Shown: positions 14,290 through 25,320 of the stretch, in pieces
Layout: each line of letters starts with the position of its first letter
How positions within the stretch are numbered: position 1 is the first letter of the stretch
NCBI GenBank assembly: GCA_050084985.1
Contig: JBITNC010000001.1
Coordinates: forward strand, 178,560,001 to 178,624,000
Direction of reading: 5' to 3'
Source of the DNA: Nageia nagi
Taxonomy: Eukaryota; Pinophyta
Length of the DNA stretch: 64,000 nucleotides
Notes under the pieces: model-generated
What the model was told of the DNA's origin: nothing
The model's database searches: none
What the model saw: the letters and a program-made list of their open reading frames with translations, nothing else
Made by a program: the position numbers and the translations under genes

Positions 14290-15300
14290 TTGTATTTAAT
14301 AATATTATGTACATCTCAAAAAAATATTCCTTCATCCTTCCTTCAAAAAATACTAATGATTCAAATTTATATTCACAAAAATCTCTTGAAGACATATTTT
14401 CACCACTATGTTCAACAACAATAGGAAATTCATCCAAATCAATAACTATCTTCTGATACCAAACCTTTATCTTACAGAAAATATCATCCCATGTAGAAGC
14501 ATATCATAGGTAATCTTTAATTCTATGAACTTAAAGTAGAGACTGATTTACTTCCCATAATCTCATATTGTTGTTTTTTAATTTCCCAAAAATACCTTCA
14601 AGTTTACCAAAATTTTCAACAATCTCATCATGTCTACCTTCAATATCATTAATAAAAATTTAAATTTTACTTAAGGTATTACATAATTTTGTTACTACTA
14701 AAAGATGGCTCATTCCATCCTCTTTGACTTCATCCCTAAAATCACATAGGGTTTTAACAATATCTTAACTAAATGAAATTTCAAGTGGAGTAGGGGAAGG
14801 TGATAAATATATCAATAGTCATCAAGGTGATATTTTCAAACCAATGTCAAATGAAATGTCCTAAGTAACATTAGCTTCAACATGAGTGGGATTATCCTAA
14901 ACTTCCTCAACATGCAAAAACATAACTAATGATGGGGGAATGTATGTTTCACCTTTAAATTGTAATACCTCCTATTTTAACTTTGTTATGGTATCTTCAC
15001 AATTAACATTAGAGAATCAATGCAAATCCATACTTAAACTCTTAATTTATAAACTAGTCAATGGATATTCCACATCTAACATATCACTATCTATTTTTTA
15101 AACTAGGAAAATAGGATTCTTAGTCTTTAACATAACCTAATCTATAACCTTTCCAATACAAACAATTTGTACACCCATCATTTTATTTAGTTTGGTGTAT
15201 TTAGGCTTAGGCTTTGGATTGTTATAATCAAATTCATCCTTATGTAGTGTTAACACCTCTTCTTCTTCTTCTTCAAGAAAAGAAGTATTCTCATATTGTT
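14290..15300 (-). pseudogene. Degenerate ORF of unknown function, 3' of element F pol
   Basis: On the minus strand one frame can be followed for about 330 codons, interrupted by about nine stops, almost all TAG/TAA. It opens with an acidic run (six or seven Glu near 15,250), then 'NPKPKPKYTKLNKMMGV' near 15,200. It ends with 'DLDEFPIVVEHSGENMSS' near 14,410 and a cluster of aromatic residues. I recognise no domain. Its position downstream of the F RNase H block, on the same strand, is where integrase or an extra (env-like) ORF would lie, but no integrase motif (HHCC or DDE) can be read. It could be an unknown 3' ORF of F or part of a separate dead element. Confidence 0.45.
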
Positions 15301-15339
15301 GTAAAGAGGTAAGGGAATTATTCTACATTACTTACTCCA

Positions 15340-15500
15340 ATTCATCCTTTTTTTAATATTAGCTCTAGTTTGGATAAGAGATATTTTAGTGCATCAACTT
15401 GGGAAATGAAAAATTTAGTATTTGAATTCATATAATTTTTTAACTTTTTTGAAGCATAAAAATAACATAGAATAATTTTTCTATTGGCGTATATTTAGTT
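15340..15500 (-). pseudogene. Element F RNase H fragment
   Basis: RNase H degrades the RNA strand of the RNA-DNA hybrid during reverse transcription. The minus strand gives 'LEYETKYTPIEKLFYVIF' and, after a frameshift, 'FISQVDALKYLLSKLEL'. These match the gypsy RNase H pattern 'E.RYT..EK...A..FA..K.R.Y...H...I...D.LKYLL.KP.L'. Between this block and the RT thumb there are about 230 codons instead of roughly 100. The extra part (about 15,690-15,900) is rich in Asn and Asp (for example 'NGDDSCDDNH') and may be an insertion or a local expansion. Confidence 0.65.
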
Positions 15501-16169
15501 TCATACTCAAGTAATATCTTGTAAATGAGGTAAATTTATCTTTAGTTTCCATCCTCAATTTTTGGTGCAAACATTACACCTAATGTAGGTTAATTAGTAG
15601 AAATATATAAATATAAACGTTTTAAGTTTCATCACTAGTGTCATTATCAGATTCATCATTACTATCGTTTCATCACTAGGTTCTTGATCATCCTATATAA
15701 TCATATTGATATGGTTATCGTCACAAGAATCATCACCATTAGGATCATAATTATTGGAATCAATATGATCATTGAAAATGTCATTAAAATTAGCATTAAG
15801 AGCATCATCATAAAAAGCATTGGAATAATATTTAATACCAGTATTATTGTATTTAAAATTAGCAATTTTTTTCAACACATTGATAGTAACATCATTTTTA
15901 TCATGATAATGGGAATTCCAAAATGGTTTAAAGGAGATCAATATTTTTACAAAGTATGTAACATTATAGTTATCATAAATACCTTAAAATTGATCCTATC
16001 TTTAATCTATTTATAAATTAGATCCCTAGGAATGGGTATACAAGCCATGATAAATGAAAAATATATCTTTACTATGAACATATGACCTAGCTCACTTAAT
16101 TTTATGATGCTTATATCATTAATTTTGAGAAAATATCCTAAATTTATAAGGTTTTAGGAAAATTTTATT

Positions 16170-16367
16170 TTATCAAAAATGTTTCTATTGGATCAACATT
16201 GATTCCATCAGCTGAGATGTAAAGTCATAGCATAACCCCTTTAATCATCATCATGTAACATTTATCATGGCTAAGAGTGAGCTTGTACAATTTACACCTT
16301 TTAAGAACTTGTCTTAACATGTTGAGAGTTTGTTCAAAAGTATCTATATACCATGAAATAATCCATA

Positions 16368-16461
<94 letters not shown>

Positions 16462-16925
16462 TATGCAAATATGGCAACAATAGCATGTTCGAAGGTGGTA
16501 GGTGCATTATATAATCCAAAAGATAATACCTTATATGCATATGTTGCCCATGTACATGTAAAATTTATCTTATATTGACATTCATCTACAAATTTTATTT
16601 GATTGTAACCATCAAACCCATCTAAGAAGTATAAATACTTCTTCCTTACTAAGGTATCTAAAACATGGTCAACAAATGATAAGGGGAAGTGATCCTTCTT
16701 AGTGGCCTTATTAGTTCCCTATAATCCAAATAGATTCAAAATTTTCCATTATTTTTAGAAACCATCACTAAAGGAGACACCCATAAAATTTTAGAGATAG
16801 GATATATAAATTTATCATCTAATAGATTTTGAATCTCTTATTTAACTACCTCTTTCAAAATAGGATAAACTCTTCACTAGTGTTGTTTGATAGGTTCACA
16901 ATCATTTTTAATGATCCTATATAAG
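16170..16925 (-). pseudogene. Element F reverse transcriptase fragment
   Basis: Across frameshifts the minus strand gives the RT blocks in order. The entry region reads 'EVVKQEIQNLLDDKFIYPIS' if one TAA is taken as Gln. It is followed by 'WVSPLVMVSKNNGK', 'YLDYREL', 'ATKKDHFPLSFVDHVLDTL', 'YFLDGFDGYNQ' and 'YKVLSFGLYNAPTTFEHAI'. The catalytic box then appears as YMDY at 16,358-16,369 in place of the usual YMDD, and the thumb reads 'LRQVLKRCKLYKLTLSHDKC'. A TA/TATG microsatellite sits directly amino-terminal of the YMDY box, where the 'FSD...EVF' residues should be. The second catalytic Asp is lost and stops are frequent. Confidence 0.88.
16366..16459. repeat. Compound microsatellite (ATAC)n(AT)n inside element F RT
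   Basis: About seven ACAT/ATAC units pass into about 33 AT units. The tract replaces roughly 30 codons of reverse transcriptase immediately next to the catalytic box. It opens artefactual Tyr-Ile/Cys-Met frames on both strands, and those are not genes. Confidence 0.95.
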
Positions 16926-17099
16926 TAAATAGAGGGGTTAATATCCTTCATTTCATGATAATACCATGTGAATGCTAATTTGAAATTTTTCAAGAGGAAC
17001 TAGTAACTTTTCATCACACATTTCTTCTTTATGAATATGTTTAGTGCCAATGATCATAGCTAATGATCAACTACATTCTTCGGAACTAGAACTAGAACC

Positions 17100-17985
17100 A
17101 TCAACCAAGGCTTTTCTTATTTAATTGGATGTAGGTGGGAAAATTATAAGTATTTTAGTATGTATGCCATCATTTATGGTCATATTACCAATCATGTAAC
17201 TAATGTAATTATCAATAGTTTCCAACCATGAACATCCTAGAATTAATGGATGACCACCAAGAGGTATCCTAGTCTAAATGAATATATACATTTATTCTAA
17301 CTATAATGTTGTGGGGGGTCATGTATCCCAATATGATTCATGGCTTCCTTAGTCATGATACTAATTATTGTACCCATATCCATAAGATCATTATGTAGAC
17401 TACTTTATCCTATGTTTACTGTAAGAATAGGTACTCTAAGATCCATATATTTTTGCAAGACCAAGGTTAAATACATAAGATCATAGAGTTGTAATATTAG
17501 ATAAGTATTATTAGAATAATTTTATTTTATTATATTTATTTTAATGCATGATTCCTTAATGGCCTTGGCATAAATTATGACATCCTTTAATACTTAGAGG
17601 ATTGGGATTCTAACATTAATATTTCAAAGTTCAAATAATAAGTAAAATTTAGATGGAGATGGTTATTTCTATTGAATAAACAACCATTTACAAAAAGAAA
17701 CATCAATTTGGGTTGTTTTTTCTCTCTCCAAATAGATCAACTATTGGGGTAGGAATTTTAGTATCTTTTGCTAGTTCTTTTGATTCCTCAATAGGACTAT
17801 CAATTATATATATATAGTCTATTTTGTAGAAATAAGAGTCTTTGACTTATTCTTGTTAGGAGTATTTTATTCAATAAAAGTTTCATATTCTCCCTATATT
17901 AAGATAAGGATATAAAGATCAAGTAATATCTTACCTAATTGAAGGTGGATTTATTAGCATGATAAAATAATGGTAAAACATGTAC
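17100..17985 (-). pseudogene. Element F gag-PR linker and aspartic protease fragment
   Basis: The retroviral-type aspartic protease cuts the polyprotein. The minus strand shows 'VLKDVIIYAKAIKESC' near 17,590-17,530, which fits the 'L.AIKD.PIY.K.I.E.C' linker typical of Athila-type elements. 'LRVPILTVNIG' and 'DLMDMGTIISIMTKEAMN' follow near 17,440-17,340, the latter corresponding to 'D.IDLGASIN.M...V'. The active-site DLGA/DTGA has become DMGT. A 'G.HPLILG(R)' flap-end block follows near 17,260 after a frameshift. The segment stops at the edge of copia element A at about 17,990 and resumes as gag at 24,153. Confidence 0.75.
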
Positions 17986-17989
17986 CTTT

Positions 17990-18272
17990 TAAAGAGAATC
18001 ATAGAAAATAATTCACTCAAAAACATAGATTTTTCATAGCAACACAAAAAAAAAGAGAGATAAGCTCAAAGAATGAAATGATCTAATTCAATTCATCCAT
18101 GAAGGAAGAATTACATAAATAGGCAAGGTATAAAAAACCTAGGTTGGTGAATAACAAGAATTTGTTAGAACCCAAGCCAACTAGGAAAGAGGTAAAACAT
18201 AAATAAAACAAATAAAATATACCTAGTAAAATTAAGTAAATAAATACCTAAGTTAATAATACTCTAATAGCA
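17990..18272 (-). repeat. Element A 3' LTR
   Basis: This segment aligns along its length with 23,871-24,152. Shared landmarks include 'cccaagccaactaggaaag', 'cctagtaaaatta' and 'aataatactctaata'. In minus orientation it starts TG at 18,272. Its other end has lost the CA terminus. It follows the RNase H region, as expected for the 3' LTR. Confidence 0.85.
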
Positions 18273-18469
18273 CCATTCAGTGATACTAGGAGGTAAAATA
18301 GATGTCTCAATCCATAAATATGAGTCCTAGAAACCAAGCCTAATTTGGTACTCATATACAATATCCATGAGAATTATTGAAAGATGATGAAAAATATACA
18401 TGAATGAAAAATATTTATCATGAAAGAAATAATAAAGAAGAAGAAGAAATATGTAGAGGAAGATGTCCT

Positions 18470-19935
18470 TAATCAACATCCCCTAATGGTAACTTTCATC
18501 ATCCCAAGAAAATCATGCAACTCAAGAAGTGTAGAGATGCAAAGGATTTCATGAAGATGTTGGTAATATGTTGCTAAGTTAGAAGATAATCCAAGATGAG
18601 AATTCCATATTGAATATGTCATCAAATGAAGTGCATGTGGATCTAAATATGCTTGATTCATTGATGCTCAATAGGATTGTAAGAAATACGAATGGTACTT
18701 TGGTTATTGCATCAAAGTACAATAGGTCAATCTTGGGAAAAACAAAACTCTACTAATAACTAATAAAGCCAAATAACCTTGTGAATAGATATAATTTCCA
18801 CCTTGTTCTCTATCTTTATAGATGATAATGCAATAGCCTACTAATTCTTGAATGAAAAAGAAGTAGGAGAAGAACTAAGACAAAAGATATAATCAAAAGT
18901 GAAATGCCTATCATATGAATCAGTATACCCCACCAACTCTATGGAGCCATGCCCATAGGAAAAATTAAAGTATGTGGTACCTCTCAAATATCAAAGGATA
19001 CACTTGGATGCCTACCAATGAATATCATGAGAAGTTTGAAAAAATCAAGAGATCAATCCTACTATGTAGGAGATGTCAAGATAAGTATGGGTAAGATATA
19101 AAATACTTCCCACAAAATGATGTTATAAACCAGCATTGCAAAGTGGTGATGTACAAGAAAAAGTCAATGTAATCCCATACTACAATGGAAAAAGAGATGG
19201 CTTGCAAATAGACATCTAAAAATGTTGAAGAAGATCTAATGTATACTTGTGTTGACATTAATAGATCCCTGTAGTAGTCTATGTGATATAAAAACTAATA
19301 AAGTAATGTACCAATCCCAAATCTATCACATCAAATCTCTCTAAAAGAGAATAGTGAATGGTATGAATATGAGAGGAGGGGCTCCCAATGAGAAGTAAAT
19401 AATCAACATAAAGAATAAGTATATTAATAACTTTTCCATATTAACAAATGTATATTGTATTATCTAAGTGAAACCTAATAAATCTAATAGAGAGAAGGAA
19501 AGAATCCATCTTCTCATACCAATCTTGAGGAGTTTATTTCATACCATAGAGAGATATTCATAGTCTATAAACAAGTGATGCATCATCAATAAAACCAATG
19601 GGATACTCCATGTGAATCTCCTCATGCAAATCTCCATGAAAAAAAGCACTCTTCACATCCATCTAAAAAATTTACCAACTCTAAGATGCAACAAGTGCCA
19701 AAATAAATCGAAGATAATTCATCATAGCGATATGGGAAAAAGTCTTAATATAATCAATACCTTCAACTTGTAAAGAACTCCTTAGCCACTAGATTAGATT
19801 TGTACATTTCTATGAACCCATTTGTTTCATATTTGGTTAAGTAAACCCACTTACAATGAACCAAATTTATTTCCTTAGCAAGAGGCACCAAATCCCAAGT
19901 TTGATTATTCATCAAAGAAGAATACTTAACAACCA
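18470..19935 (-). pseudogene. Element A reverse transcriptase and RNase H fragment
   Basis: The minus strand begins with the copia RT entry block 'NQTWDLVPLAKEINLVHCKW' near 19,900 and continues 'YKSNLVAKEF'. After frameshifts it keeps traces of the 'MDVKSAFLHGDL.EEI.ME.P.GF' region ('FFMEICMRRFTWSIPLVL') near 19,650-19,590. Further on come the 'ALSS' and 'CNNQSTIRISYNPIEHQ' blocks of copia RNase H near 18,830 and 18,700-18,660, followed by 'IHMHFI'. Stops and frameshifts are frequent. The YVDD box is not readable. The element cannot have encoded an active polymerase in its present state. Confidence 0.85.
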
Positions 19936-20429
19936 TAGAATCATTCCACTCTTATATCCCATGAGCATGTGAAAAAGACTATGGATCACTCAAACTTGAC
20001 TGATAAACAAGTCCAATACTAGTAGAAGGAGTACATTTAGAAGGTGGGAGATCCTAAATGAAAAGAGTTATCTCCTCAATAATAGTAAATGTCCATTTAG
20101 GCATAGTGGTAGTAAGTGTAAGAGGATCCTCAACAAGTGTTGTGGAATCCTCAACACCTATAACAAGAACCTAAATTAGAGAAGTAAGAGTAGTACTAGA
20201 ATCATCCTAAATCATATCAACCATGGGAGAGACATCACATGAAGAAGAAGAAGAATGATAAGAAGAAGATGAAGTATCATAAAGATGAAGGTGCTCACCA
20301 AAATAAACTTAAGTATGAAAAAAAATATCATGTGTATTAGGATCAATAAATTAATAAGCCTTCATATCCTCATAATAGCCAACAAAAATGAATGGATTAC
20401 TTTTCTTATCTAAAGCCTTTATTTTCTTG

Positions 20430-21105
20430 TTCAAAATATGTGCCTAAACATAACTCCCAAAAACTCAAAAAAGATGATACATTAGGTTTAATCCTAAACA
20501 AAGCCTCCTTTGGAGTAAGATGATCAAGAGCTCTATAAGGTATGCAATTTTGAATATAGTTTGCACAATTAGCTATCTCAACCCAAAATATAGGTGGTAA
20601 ATCTTAGGAATGCATCATATAATTAGCCATCTCCTTGAAATTATGATTCTTATTCTCAACCATACCATTCTATTGAGGTGTATAGAGGATAATATGTTGA
20701 TGTAAAATCCCATGTGCAATAAGAAAATCTAAAAATTTAGTGCTAAAGTACTCCCCCCATTATATGTATGAAGCTTTTTGATGCATGTGGAAGCTTGACT
20801 ATGAACTAAAGCTTTGAAAACTTTGAAATGAGAGAAAATATCACTTTTGTACTTGAGAAAATATACCCAATTATGTCTTGATAAATCATCTATTAATGTC
20901 AATGCATACTTAGCTCCCTTGAAATAAGGTGTGGGAAATACCATCAAATCACTATGAATCAACTCCAAGGGTGAAGATACTCTATGCGATTTACCTTTGG
21001 TAAAAGGACATTGATTTTGTTTACCAAGTACATAACCTAGAAAAATACCATCACTAGAGGAAATATAACGTAACCCAATAACCATTTTACTAGTGCTCAA
21101 CTCCT
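20430..21105 (-). pseudogene. Element A GAG-pre-integrase and integrase fragment
   Basis: Integrase inserts the cDNA into the host genome. An open stretch of 123 codons (21,100-20,729) reads through 'GYVLGKQNQCPFTKGKSHR' (pre-integrase zinc-binding end), then 'PLELIHSDLM' with the first catalytic Asp, and 'GAKYALTLIDDLSRHNWVYF'. It reaches 'KKLHTYNGGS', where copia has 'R(T/S)DNGGE'; the second Asp is Tyr here. Past a stop, 'MVENKNHNFKEMANYMMHS' corresponds to 'VVERKNRT..EMAR.M.H', so the catalytic Glu position can be followed. 'FWVEIANCANYIQNCIPYRA' comes next. This is the best-preserved coding segment of element A. Confidence 0.92.
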
Positions 21106-21399
21106 TAAAATACCTATAATTAAGATGACTAAATATCTCATGCTAAAGCTTTCTCTTAAAATATACATGAGTAATAAGGCATGAATCTAAATAAGTATCA
21201 AAACTATCAAAGAAATAAAATCATGCATCATGATCAATAATACCTTGAGAAATGAATGATTGTGAATAATTTAGAATCCTAATCTTTGCTCTATAAGGTG
21301 TGAACAAGATATTTTCCCTTATGCCTAAAGTGAATATCTTATAGATGGAAATAAGGTTTACTAAAATGTTAGGAACATAAAGAACATTGTAGATGAAAC

Positions 21400-22422
21400 C
21401 ATAATCAACCATAATATATCCTTTTCCTTGAACATGAATGAAGGATGAATCTCCAACCTCAATGTTAGAAGTGGAACTAGGAGAGAGAGAAGAAAATTAC
21501 TCTTTTGAAGATGTTATATAATGGGTAGCTCCTAATCTAAAACCTAAGTGTAAGAGCAAGATGTAGAAGACTTTACTTGGATATTGAGGTCCTTACCATG
21601 TTATTTTGATGCATACATATTATGCTTTATCATGGATTATTTTAAATCTTGTAACTTTTTCCAATACCTACTAGCTAGATTACCATCATTTTTGGAATAG
21701 GTACAAGGGGTGTTAGATTTCTCCTTTTTCTTAGAAGGGCCCTTAGAATTATAATCATTTAAATTTGATTAAAGAGACATAGAAATGGGTTTAGATTTAT
21801 CTTTGGATTTACTTTCCCTTTTGAAGTGGATTCAACTAAATATTTTTAAGAAGAGGTAGAAGACTCAAGGGTGGAAAGTTTGATCTCTTCCCTAGTAAGT
21901 CTTTCACAAAACTCTTCTAAGCTAGGAAAAGTGAAATTATTTCTAAATTCATCCATAGTAGAAAGGAATGTAGATGAAAAATATAAAAAGGTTCCCCTAA
22001 ATTTGAAATAATGATATATACCTAATCTTTTTCTTCCTTGTTTTTACCTCTACCTTTTAATTATGTGAGAAGGTCCTTGAATTTGGTGAGGTAGTCAACA
22101 ATTATAGGGAAATCATCAAGTGAAATTTCTATGAGTTTTGCTTCAATTAGCATAGACCTTACATGATAAACCTTACCAAGTGAAACCAAAGGATTTAATT
22201 TATACTTATGCTAATTTGCCCTATTTCCTCATATAGTTTTTCTTTATGCACAAAAATATCATAATATTTAGTGAATTTAGATTGTCTTTCCTTAGGATGA
22301 TGAGTGAGTAATTTTTGAGAAATTAAGTTGAGAAATATTATTTTCCATGTGTGATAGTTATGTGGTGTTAATGGTTCAATTGTTGGTGAAGAAGAATTCA
22401 TCTTGATAAAATGAGGAATCAA
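21400..22422 (-). pseudogene. Element A gag and protease fragment
   Basis: The minus strand opens at 22,422 with a Met-rich start and 'SPTIEPLTPHNYHTWKI', matching the 'L.G.NY..WK' start of copia gag. It stays open for 75 codons and then breaks. A degraded zinc-knuckle region 'CTYSKNDGNLASRYWKKL' lies near 21,690; two of the Cys and the His have been replaced by substitutions. The protease region reads 'HYITSSKEQFSSLSPSS' near 21,530-21,480 ('GASHHMT.' in relatives). After 'VQGKGYIMVDYG' it joins the GAG-pre-integrase 'LYVPNILVNLISIYKI' at 21,370. Confidence 0.8.
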
Positions 22423-22429
22423 CCAACAA

Positions 22430-23857
22430 GCAGTGCAAAAATTGCACCAACACTAAGACCCCACCCAAAATTTATTACCAAATAAATTTCACCCCACAAA
22501 ACATTACTTTATAATTTCAAGCTACAAAAAAAATCTAAAAAAGCCTCAATCTTAGCTTTACAATACAAAAATTGGAAGCTTAATCCAAGTTCGTTTGCCC
22601 AAGTTACGAAATTAAATCCAATTGAACTAAAAACTAAAATTTTAAATTACTAATAAACTATAGAGAAAAATTAGTATTTATTTAATTAAAAAATCAAATA
22701 AATAAAAAATTTCAAACTATAGAAAAAGCCATCAAAATTAAAAATATTTAGGTTTTAGGAAAAAAACTAAAGAGGTGTGACCCATGAACTATAGAGATGA
22801 TGAAGGGGATGGCCATAAAATTAGTAAGAAATGATCACTACAAGCCATAAATATAAGCCACCCAAAATAAACCTATAAATCATATGATATTGTGATCTAT
22901 AGAGTCCAAAAGGGAGAGGGCATTATGCTAATGAGCCACAAATCTTTCTAGAAATGCCCATAAGCAACAAGATAGATGGTGCCTACAGGAGAATTACAGT
23001 GTGAGGAGATTAAGTTGAAGTGCAAGAATACAACACAATTGTATATGAATATCATATAACACCTAGTATATAAGATCTTAAAATAATAATAAATTTGTAA
23101 GTGATGTGAGGATTTAAGAGCATAAGATGAAATAACATTTCCTTAAACTCATCTAAGAAGGGTTGTGATAGGGACCATGAAAGGAATGCAATGATGATCA
23201 AAGAAACAATGAGCAATAAGTGAATAACCAAATTATATATAGAAACACAAATAGGGTAGCATGATTTGGACTTAATTACACATGTAAATATGGTGGCACA
23301 TAGAAATAAGGATCTCTAAAAATAAAATGTAGTGGAAAAAGCTATGAGCCATAACAAGAGTCACAAATTTGCTACCAAACACATCAAAAATTAAATCCAC
23401 CACAAAACCAAGTACAAGAGTGATGGATATGTATTAAACTCATAAGGTGGATACCATGAGTGATTACTAAGAGGTATGCAAAAGATATCAAACCATTGCA
23501 TGAGATCATAAAAACATAAAGGTGCTTTGATGATGGCATACATGATTTATGCATTAAGGGTAGATCATATAGAGAGATTTTAATCTTAAACAAAGAATGC
23601 CAAATTAGATGCTTCAAATAGACCAAACCCAAGCCACAATCTCAAATAGCATACATGGCCATGATGGCAAGTAAAATTCCAATCAATTATTAATAATGTG
23701 TAGAGGTCTTCTCACATAAAGAGGACCTATGATCCATCATAGAAGAGCCCAATGAAAAATAAAAAAGAGACTCAACAACAGCCTCAACAAAAAATATTGA
23801 ATAAAAAAATGAACCAAACCTAAGTACATTAGGTTTGGATGTTGGCAAAAATTTGTA
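22430..23857. other. Element A untranslated leader
   Basis: About 1.4 kb lies between the primer binding site and gag. It has no recognisable coding sequence (the 82-codon frame at 23,632-23,384 matches nothing I know) and no obvious tandem repeat. Such a leader is long for a copia element, so unrecognised packaging signals or a further insertion are both possible. Confidence 0.55.
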
Positions 23858-23870
23858 GGATCTGATACCA
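23858..23870 (-). promoter_or_regulatory. Element A primer binding site (initiator Met tRNA)
   Basis: The minus strand reads TGGTATCAGATCC directly inside the 5' LTR. This differs at one base from TGGTATCAGAGCC, the standard complement of the 3' end of plant initiator methionyl tRNA used by many copia elements. It fixes the LTR edge at 23,871 and the minus-strand orientation. Confidence 0.88.
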
Positions 23871-24152
23871 TGATGAGAATCATAGAAAATGATTCACTCG
23901 AAAACAAAAATTTTGCATAACATCATAAAAAAAAGAGATAATATCAAAGAATAAATAGATCTAATTGAATTCATTCATAAAGGAAGCTTTACATAAATAA
24001 GTAAGGTATACAAGAAATATAGGTTGGTAAATAACAATATAGTTTTGGAACCCAAGCCAACTAGGAAAGAGAAAAAATATAAATAAAACAAATAAAATCC
24101 ACCTAGTAAAATTAAATAAATAAATACCTAAGCTAATAATACTCTAATATCT
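23871..24152 (-). repeat. Element A 5' LTR
   Basis: This is the partner of 17,990-18,272. In minus orientation it ends in CA immediately before the primer binding site. Its outer terminus at about 24,152 has lost the expected TG start. It abuts the gag tail of element F. Confidence 0.85.
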
Positions 24153-24543
24153 TCAACTTCATAGACCATTTATTGAGTAGGCTAATTATTGGTATGCAAG
24201 AAGAGGAGGCTTCCTACATTATTTATAGAGGGTGGTGCTAGTAGAAGATGTTATTATGGTTGTTGAGGACCTAAAGCTATAAACTAGGCTTGATTAGGTC
24301 CAAAATATTATTGAGGATATTATTAGTTCTACCAATTTTGTTGTGGCCATTGCTAATATTACCAATTAGGTTGAGGCCATGGAGACCAACTAGCTTGGGG
24401 TTGTGATCATATTGGATAATAAGGAGAATTAAAAGGATCATATGTATAGGTCATATATTATAGATAGAGTACTTGATTAAAGCCTTGATGTGATATCCTT
24501 TTTGCAATGAAGAATACATCATAAATTCCATGAAGTTTTGGCT
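24153..24543 (-). pseudogene. Element F gag carboxy-terminal tail (Pro/Gln/Trp-rich)
   Basis: The minus strand gives a low-complexity frame with 'PQASWSPWPQPNW' and 'QWPQQNW'. In it almost every stop (about ten) is TAG or TAA at a place where Gln fits the repeat. It continues to 'ALGPQQP' and 'LLLAPPSINNVGS'. Pro/Gln/Trp-rich tails of this kind follow the gag core in Athila-type gypsy elements. It is bounded by the CCTTT target site of element B on one side and copia element A on the other, so it links the 28-29 kb gag core to the 17 kb protease. Confidence 0.7.
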
Positions 24544-24548
24544 CCTTT
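24544..24548. repeat. Element B target site duplication, left copy
   Basis: CCTTT immediately before the TGTAGA start of the left LTR. It is identical to 28,229-28,233. Confidence 0.85.
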
Positions 24549-25301
24549 TGTAGACTCCTAAAAAATGAATTATTATTTATTAAATAATTCATCTTTTAGC
24601 ATCAAGAAATATTTATTTTAAAAGGAGTAAAATGTACCCAAGGCAATGTAATCAATTTAATGGACCATTATATGATGTAAAGAGTGTCAAATATCAAGAA
24701 ATACACAAAAAGAAATGTAATATGCAATGATCCCAAGAATTAAAGAGGATTAAAATGTTGCTATAAAAGAATATTAAAGGAAACACAATTAACATCAATG
24801 AGATTGATGGAGAGTTGGAGGGAAGAATTAGAATATCATTTCACCTAACCAATAAAGGTGTTTCATAATAGCACCTATCCTAGATTTATTATACCCTTTG
24901 TCTTGTATCACACATTTCAATTTTTTCTCATGGATCTACATATTTTATATTATTAACGATATTCGTTATGCATGGTATGTTATCTTGTTTGAAGTATTAT
25001 CTACAATACTTTTCATCTTGTTCCACATACTTCAATTTGTGTGCATGAATATACTTAATTTAGGTAGCCAATGAATTGTATTTCTTATAATCTAATGGAG
25101 TGGTAATTCAATTGCATTAGCTCATTGATGATCAGAAGGTAGGCATGTCACCACTCATTTTGCATGTACTCAAAAAAATCTATTCATTTATGAGGTTTGT
25201 ACATCAATTATAGATCATATATTTCTTGTATTAATTCAAACATATTATATTATATATCATATTAATAAATTATTTATTTAATTATTTTTTCATGATTTAC
25301 A
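24549..25301 (+). repeat. Element B 5' LTR
   Basis: It starts TGTAGA and ends TTTACA, and aligns throughout with 27,494-28,228. It contains a TATA box (TATAAAA, 24,762-24,768) in the context 'gctataaaagaatat', also present in element C LTRs, so it is probably the RNA start region. Confidence 0.9.
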
Positions 25302-25320
25302 TTTTGGTGAACTTGATTGC
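25302..25320 (+). promoter_or_regulatory. Element B primer binding site candidate
   Basis: TTTTGGTGAACTTGATTGC directly follows the 5' LTR. The core TTTGGTGAAC recurs at the same place in element E, and element C has TTTTTGTGAACCC there, so it is likely the tRNA primer site. I cannot name the tRNA with confidence. Confidence 0.6.

Larger units (their letters stand above)
17990..24152 (-). mobile_element. Element A: full-structure Ty1/copia retrotransposon
   Basis: Two related LTRs (17,990-18,272 and 23,871-24,152) flank an internal region with the copia order. Read on the minus strand this is primer binding site, long leader, gag, protease, integrase, reverse transcriptase and RNase H. Integrase before RT is diagnostic of copia. 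The LTRs differ at perhaps 15-20% of sites by eye, so the insertion is old. I could not identify a convincing target duplication because the outer bases of both LTRs are eroded. The element lies inside gypsy element F, between its gag and its protease. Confidence 0.9.

Noticed and set aside
15684-16016. 110-codon plus-strand ORF rich in Ile/Met
   Set aside because: It lies antisense to the RT-RNase H region of element F and is composed of codons complementary to the Asn/Asp-rich tract.
16277-16540. Tyr-Ile and Cys-Met repeat ORFs on both strands
   Set aside because: They are read-through of the TA/TATG microsatellite, apart from the YMDY box that belongs to RT.
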